DNA of 64,000 nt from Nageia nagi (lineage: Eukaryota; Pinophyta), in the NCBI GenBank assembly GCA_050084985.1, contig JBITNC010000001.1, positions 163,618,001 through 163,682,000 on the forward strand, given 5' to 3'. Every line of letters starts with the position of its first letter. The stretch's first letter is position 1. Made by a program: the position numbers and the translations under genes. This document shows positions 60,201 to 64,000 of the stretch, one piece after another. Under the pieces are notes generated by a model, which did no database searches, was not told the DNA's origin, and saw only the letters and a list, made by a program, of their open reading frames with translations.

Positions 60201-60389
60201 TAAAATGGCCAAGTTTTGACTTGTTTCATCATGAAGGTGCAAATTTGATAGGTTCTCCTTCGTCTACTCTACGATGCATGCATTTACTTAGAAACATTCC
60301 TCCATGCCTTTACATTTTAGTACAATGAGGGTCCTCAAAAATGCAATTTTTTTTGGGGGGTGTTGTGCAAGCACAACAGGAAGGAAGCT
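60201..60389. other. Junction between the relic B leader and Copia-4
   Basis: It contains a T-run plus G-run followed by TGTTGTGC-AA-GCACAACA (60361-60378), an 8-bp inverted repeat. The sequence around it (60355-60378) matches the reverse complement of 33709-33732 at 22 of 24 positions. Confidence 0.55.
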
Positions 60390-61150
60390 CAAGAGAATAA
60401 CTACATGGCACTGTACCATGTTCAATCAGGATTGGATAAAAGTACTTTTCCAAGGATAGATTGATGTAAAACAATTGTATATGCATGGAAGGCCTTGAAA
60501 GATGGTTACCAAGGAAGTGAGCAAGTCAAGCAAGTGAAGTTGCAGACTTTAAGGAGAGAGATTAAAAACCTAAGGATGTAAGAGGCTGAAAGTGTTGGTG
60601 ATTATTGTGTGAGGGTAAAGGATATTGTCAATTAAATGACAACTCTTTGGAGAAGAATTTGAAAAAGTGGTTGTTGTAAAGAAAGTGTTGAGAACAACTC
60701 ACTTCCAAGTGGAACCATGTGGCTATTATTATTGAAGAGAGTAAAGATATATCTACTCTCGAGTTTGATCAGTTGATGAGACTGAGAGAAATTGTTAGTG
60801 GTGTAGAGGAGAAAGCATTTTCTTCTAAGAGTGATGAAGCAAGTTCTAGTGGGAAAGGAAAAGGAAATGGTCAAGTAGAGGTCAAAATTCTTCTAGAAGA
60901 AGAGGAGGTAGAAGAGGTGGTGCAATTAGTAGAGGCAAAAGCAAAGGTGATAAGAGGAATGTGCAATGCTACCATCACAATAAGTATGGGCATTTTGAGA
61001 TAAAATGCAAACCGAACACTAGTAATGAAGGCAAGACTACAAACTATGTTGAAGAAGAAACTGCTGATCAACATTTGTTCTTACCAAATAACAAGGATGA
61101 TAAGAATCTTCAAGAAACTTGGATTCTTCATACAGGATGTTCCAATCATG
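60390..61150 (+). pseudogene. Copia-4 Gag and protease start
   Basis: Copia Gag is visible from about 60485: WKALKDGYQGSEQVKQVKLQ, then EAESVGDYCVRVKDIVN, then (60719 on) IEESKDISTLEFDQLMRLRE. A Gly/Arg-rich stretch and a zinc knuckle with a changed second Cys (CYHHNKYGHFEIKC, 60961-61010) follow. The protease begins with TWILHTGCSNH (canonical WILDSGCSNHM, so the catalytic Asp is His here). The gene is cut at 61150 by the insertion at 61151-63692. Just after that insertion the sequence reads ATG AGT GGT, which would complete the usual HMSG motif. Confidence 0.85.
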
Positions 61151-61929
61151 TGTAATATCCCCAAAAATGCTCAATGCAGAAATTAGCCAACTAATTATCA
61201 AACAATATTCAATTCAGTCCTTAAGCATGCCACCTTTGAACTAGGGCATCAAATACATGTAAAAACAAACCAAGAATGCCAATGATTCACTCTATAGGCA
61301 AGAATATCACTCAAATGCCCAACGTCACACACAATGAGACAAGATTGCACCAAACGCGCACAATTATAAGACAATAATGAGATCCAAAGTACCCACGGTT
61401 GTATTAATGATGAAAGGAGTGAATGATACAATACCAGGCCCAAAGGGCTCAACGTTGGCCTCCAAGGAGCCAACTAGGGCACATGCAGTGCTAAGATATA
61501 TGTTGAAACTAGGGTAGAACAACCACCTCCTACTAGTTCTATGGATGCCTCATTGAAGGGCTTCCTCACAAACTAGATCCCGGTGAAGAGAACGGGTGTG
61601 GTTCCAAAATGCCACCGGATGGATTCAAAGTTGAAGATCGCTTGTGAATGCCTCAGGGTAGGGCAGCCTCACTTGCACGAACAACACCTCAACCATGTAA
61701 GATAGAAGGTGTCCTAAGCCTCCTACACTCCTTGTGTGCTATGCTCAAGGGTGCTGGACACTGCCAAGACTTTGGTAGCTCCGAAGAGAAGGGTTTCCAT
61801 ATCAAATTCAATCTATCTCAGATATGAGGCTCTTTAGCCTTATATAGCTCATCATTGGATCTAGATCTCACCTAGGATTCATCCCCAACATCTCTAATCT
61901 CAACATTGGCCTCCTGGAAGCTCAAGATC

Positions 61930-62135
61930 TCTAACATGTATGCCTAGGGGTCAAGCATGTCTAACCTGGATACCTAGGGGTCATTAATGCCTACATGGGG
62001 ATCTGGGGTGCCCCACATGCCAACATGGGTGTCCAAGGTGCCACGCATGCCAATGTGGGAGTCCAAGGTTCCACGTGGGTCTAGGAGTCATGCATGGGTG
62101 CAAGGGGGTCATCATGGGCCAACATGGGGTCTAGG
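61930..62135. repeat. GC-richer minisatellite, first array
   Basis: About six degenerate units of ~33 bp contain ACATGGG(G)-(A/T)CC-AAGG-type sequence (GCCAACATGGGTGTCCAAGG, GCCAATGTGGGAGTCCAAGG). Base composition is markedly GC-richer than the surroundings. Confidence 0.7.
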
Positions 62136-62589
62136 AGTCTCCCCAAGGCTAGCGCATATGTACAAGTTCTCCCAAATCCAACATTGGGGCAAATAGGTGC
62201 TTATCCATGTTCTAAGTGTTGAATAAGCCTTGGGATTCCCAATCATATTTGGGATCTCCAAGTATATTAAATAATAAATAAAATAACACATCCTAGCTTA
62301 GAAGGAAAACGTCCCTCATGGGGCTCATAATGTGACATCCAATTTGGACCATTGACAAATTGTGTCATGGTCACTTTGTAACCTAGTGTTTGTTCATTGT
62401 CATGTTGTACATGTGTAACTCAAGTAGGAGCTTATGGTCTATGGACCCCACTATAAGCCCAATAATGGGACATCACCCCTTGAGTAGTGTTGTGTTAGTT
62501 TGCATTGGGTTATCCCGGATTGTGGGAACCCCTAGATAGGTATGAGTCTTGCGTAGGCCAAAGTGCATGGAGGAGCATAGCAGTGTTGG

Positions 62590-62815
62590 GAGGGCCCCAC
62601 ATACCCCACACTGGCTTATGAGGCCACCTAGACCCCACGTCAGCCTTGAGAGGCCCATCAGACCCCAAGTCAACCTTGAGAGGCCCATCAGACCCCACAT
62701 CAACCTTGAGGGCCTTTATGACCCTCACGTTGACACACTGGGCCCATGGGACCCCCATATTAGCATATTGGGCCAATATGACCCCCACGTTGGCATGGTT
62801 GACCTATTGACCCCA
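62590..62815. repeat. GC-richer minisatellite, second array (inverted relative to the first)
   Basis: About seven units of 30-32 bp are built on CCTTGAGAGGCCCATCAGAC with a following CCCACRTCAA. Their reverse complement (for example GCCAACGTGGGGGTCA) resembles the first array, so the two arrays face each other. Confidence 0.75.
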
Positions 62816-63692
62816 ACGTTGGAATAGACTTAGCTTGGGATGATATCGAGGCATGGTGGATAGACATAGGAGGCTATATATTGAGGATGTAGCTCCATGA
62901 TGAGGTTAGCTATTGATTATACTTGTATTACACTGAACCCGATTGAGCTTGCAAGTCTTGGCAGTGCAGAGCATTCTTTTTAGGTGATGTCTAGAGGGGT
63001 GATAGGGTTGGGAGCTTGGCACTCTACAACTTAAGTGGGTCACCTAGTCCATCCGATGGTATTCCGAGGATGAGCTTCTACCTTCAGTGGTTAGCCAGGG
63101 TTCGAGGAGGCTCCTTCACAAGAGAGGATTCAGAGTCTAAGGGAGTTGATCTTTCTTGTGGTGTTCGGCTTGTACAAGGGTTTGGAACCCTAGATCTAGA
63201 TATTGAAATCCTCATTGTGTACCATTGCATATCAAAATATAATCCATCTCATTGTGTCTCTCTCCATTGTGTTGTTCATTGATGTGTATGTGTTGTGTCC
63301 TGTATACTGGTGTTGGAAGCTACATTGTGTTGTGTTCATATATGTGAGGCATTTGTTGAGGTGCCAAGTGTCACTATGTGCCCTAAAGGGCTGACGTCAT
63401 GGTGTAGAGGTTGCGTGGAGGCCTTGGGAGGCTCACGTCTGCATTGTGGGGTATTAGGGTGCCCTAGGGGCCTAATGTAGGTGTGCTAGCTTCATTTGTC
63501 GAGGGTTTGAGTTGCATAGTTGGAGTCGTTTGTATTGAGAGTGATTTTAGATCATCACACATAAGTGGGTCCAATGGACCTTTATAATTCTATCCCAAGG
63601 AATTAACTACAATTATGTAAGGAAGTAAATATTTACAAAAAGGGAATCCTTAGGATTACAAAATTAATTAATTTTTACAAAAAGGGGATGTT

Positions 63693-64000
63693 ACAATATG
63701 AGTGGTGGGATAGAGGTAGTAACTGTTAACGCACATTTTTTTATAAGGATTGAGGTGTTTATCATGCAATAGTTCAAAAGTTGTTATGGATTTTAAAGAA
63801 AGTGTAAAATAAAGAAAAGAAAAAGAGGATGAGAATGAATCAATACTGGTGAGATGACAAAGGGTCACAGTGAAGCACTGTCTAAGGTTTCTTACTTTTT
63901 GATCAATCAAGAAGTCTCATTCGAAGTCTTCCAACCTAAAAATAAAATGACCTAAGTCCAATTTATCCTTAAGAGGAGCAGGGAACAAAGCTACTAGCGA
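63693..64000. other. Right edge of the window
   Basis: The first bases appear to continue the Copia-4 protease (M-S-G). Beyond about 63760 no coding similarity is recognisable. Confidence 0.4.

Larger units (their letters stand above)
61151..63692. mobile_element. LTR-like insertion(s) interrupting Copia-4
   Basis: The insert begins TGTAATATCCCC and ends GGGGATGTTACA, which are inverted repeats of each other at 11 of 12 positions, typical of LTR ends. It contains no polyprotein. It may be one long solo LTR or two LTRs in opposite orientation: a second LTR-type start TGTGACATCC occurs at 62333, and TATA-like runs point in opposite directions (CTATATAAGG on the minus strand near 61840, CTATATATTG on the plus strand near 62873). 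The target duplication is unclear (TCATG against ATATG). Confidence 0.5.

Noticed and set aside
60361-60378. Helitron 3' terminal hairpin
   Set aside because: An 8-bp stem is present but no CTRR terminus follows at the usual distance, and no Rep/helicase sequence is nearby.
62473-62827. Proline- or WGLMGLSRLT-repeat proteins on both strands
   Set aside because: These frames are open only because the ~31-bp minisatellite lacks stops in them; they have no other protein character.

Overview
The window looks like nuclear DNA of a plant with a large, repeat-rich genome, most probably a gymnosperm (conifer type). It is AT-rich and nearly gene-free. It is packed with decayed Ty1/copia and Ty3/gypsy LTR retrotransposons nested in one another, and the few true coding exons are tiny and separated by kilobase introns. 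The lineage is an inference; no rRNA, plastid or bacterial feature was seen. Nearly every long reading frame is a retroelement relic broken by stops and frameshifts.

Layout. 49-1160: gypsy integrase relic (+). 3633-4066 plus 11925-16290: an old unrecognised long coding relic 'X' (+), split by a complete copia element, Copia-1 (4067-11919, minus, 470-bp LTRs, TSD AAGAC). 17140-20081: Copia-2 pol (+). Its 3' LTR (from 20082) is split by E1 (20665-26878, minus, ~1.4-kb LTRs, TSD TCTTT), which carries only gag and protease. 28010-29387: a third LTR related to that of E1, followed by a purine tract and the minus-strand relic 'A' (29400-32440). 34050-40262: a solo LTR of the Copia-1 family (TSD CTTTT) containing a full-length chromovirus (34371-40102, TSD ATGGT). 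40268-42200: tandem repeats, including four ~340-bp units. 43000-48230: lower-copy DNA with the 3' end of a spliced host-type gene on the minus strand. 48682-49988: solo LTR. 50240-51232: 5' end of Copia-3. 52167-54216: a non-LTR element combining a tRNA-like head with a LINE ORF1 and no reverse transcriptase. 54608-58207: relic 'B' (minus), homologous to A. 58480-60200: hairpin-bearing repeats. 60390-61150: Copia-4 gag-protease, interrupted by an LTR-like insertion (61151-63692).

The most interesting content is (1) the A/B family, a large coding unit without reverse transcriptase or integrase, whose copy A occupies the internal region next to the 3' LTR of a retroelement; (2) the tRNA-head/ORF1-only retroelement with matching target duplications; and (3) the readable nesting order, with TSDs marking five insertion events. 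Many stops in the old frames are one C-to-T change away from Gln or Arg codons, as expected of methylated silent DNA.
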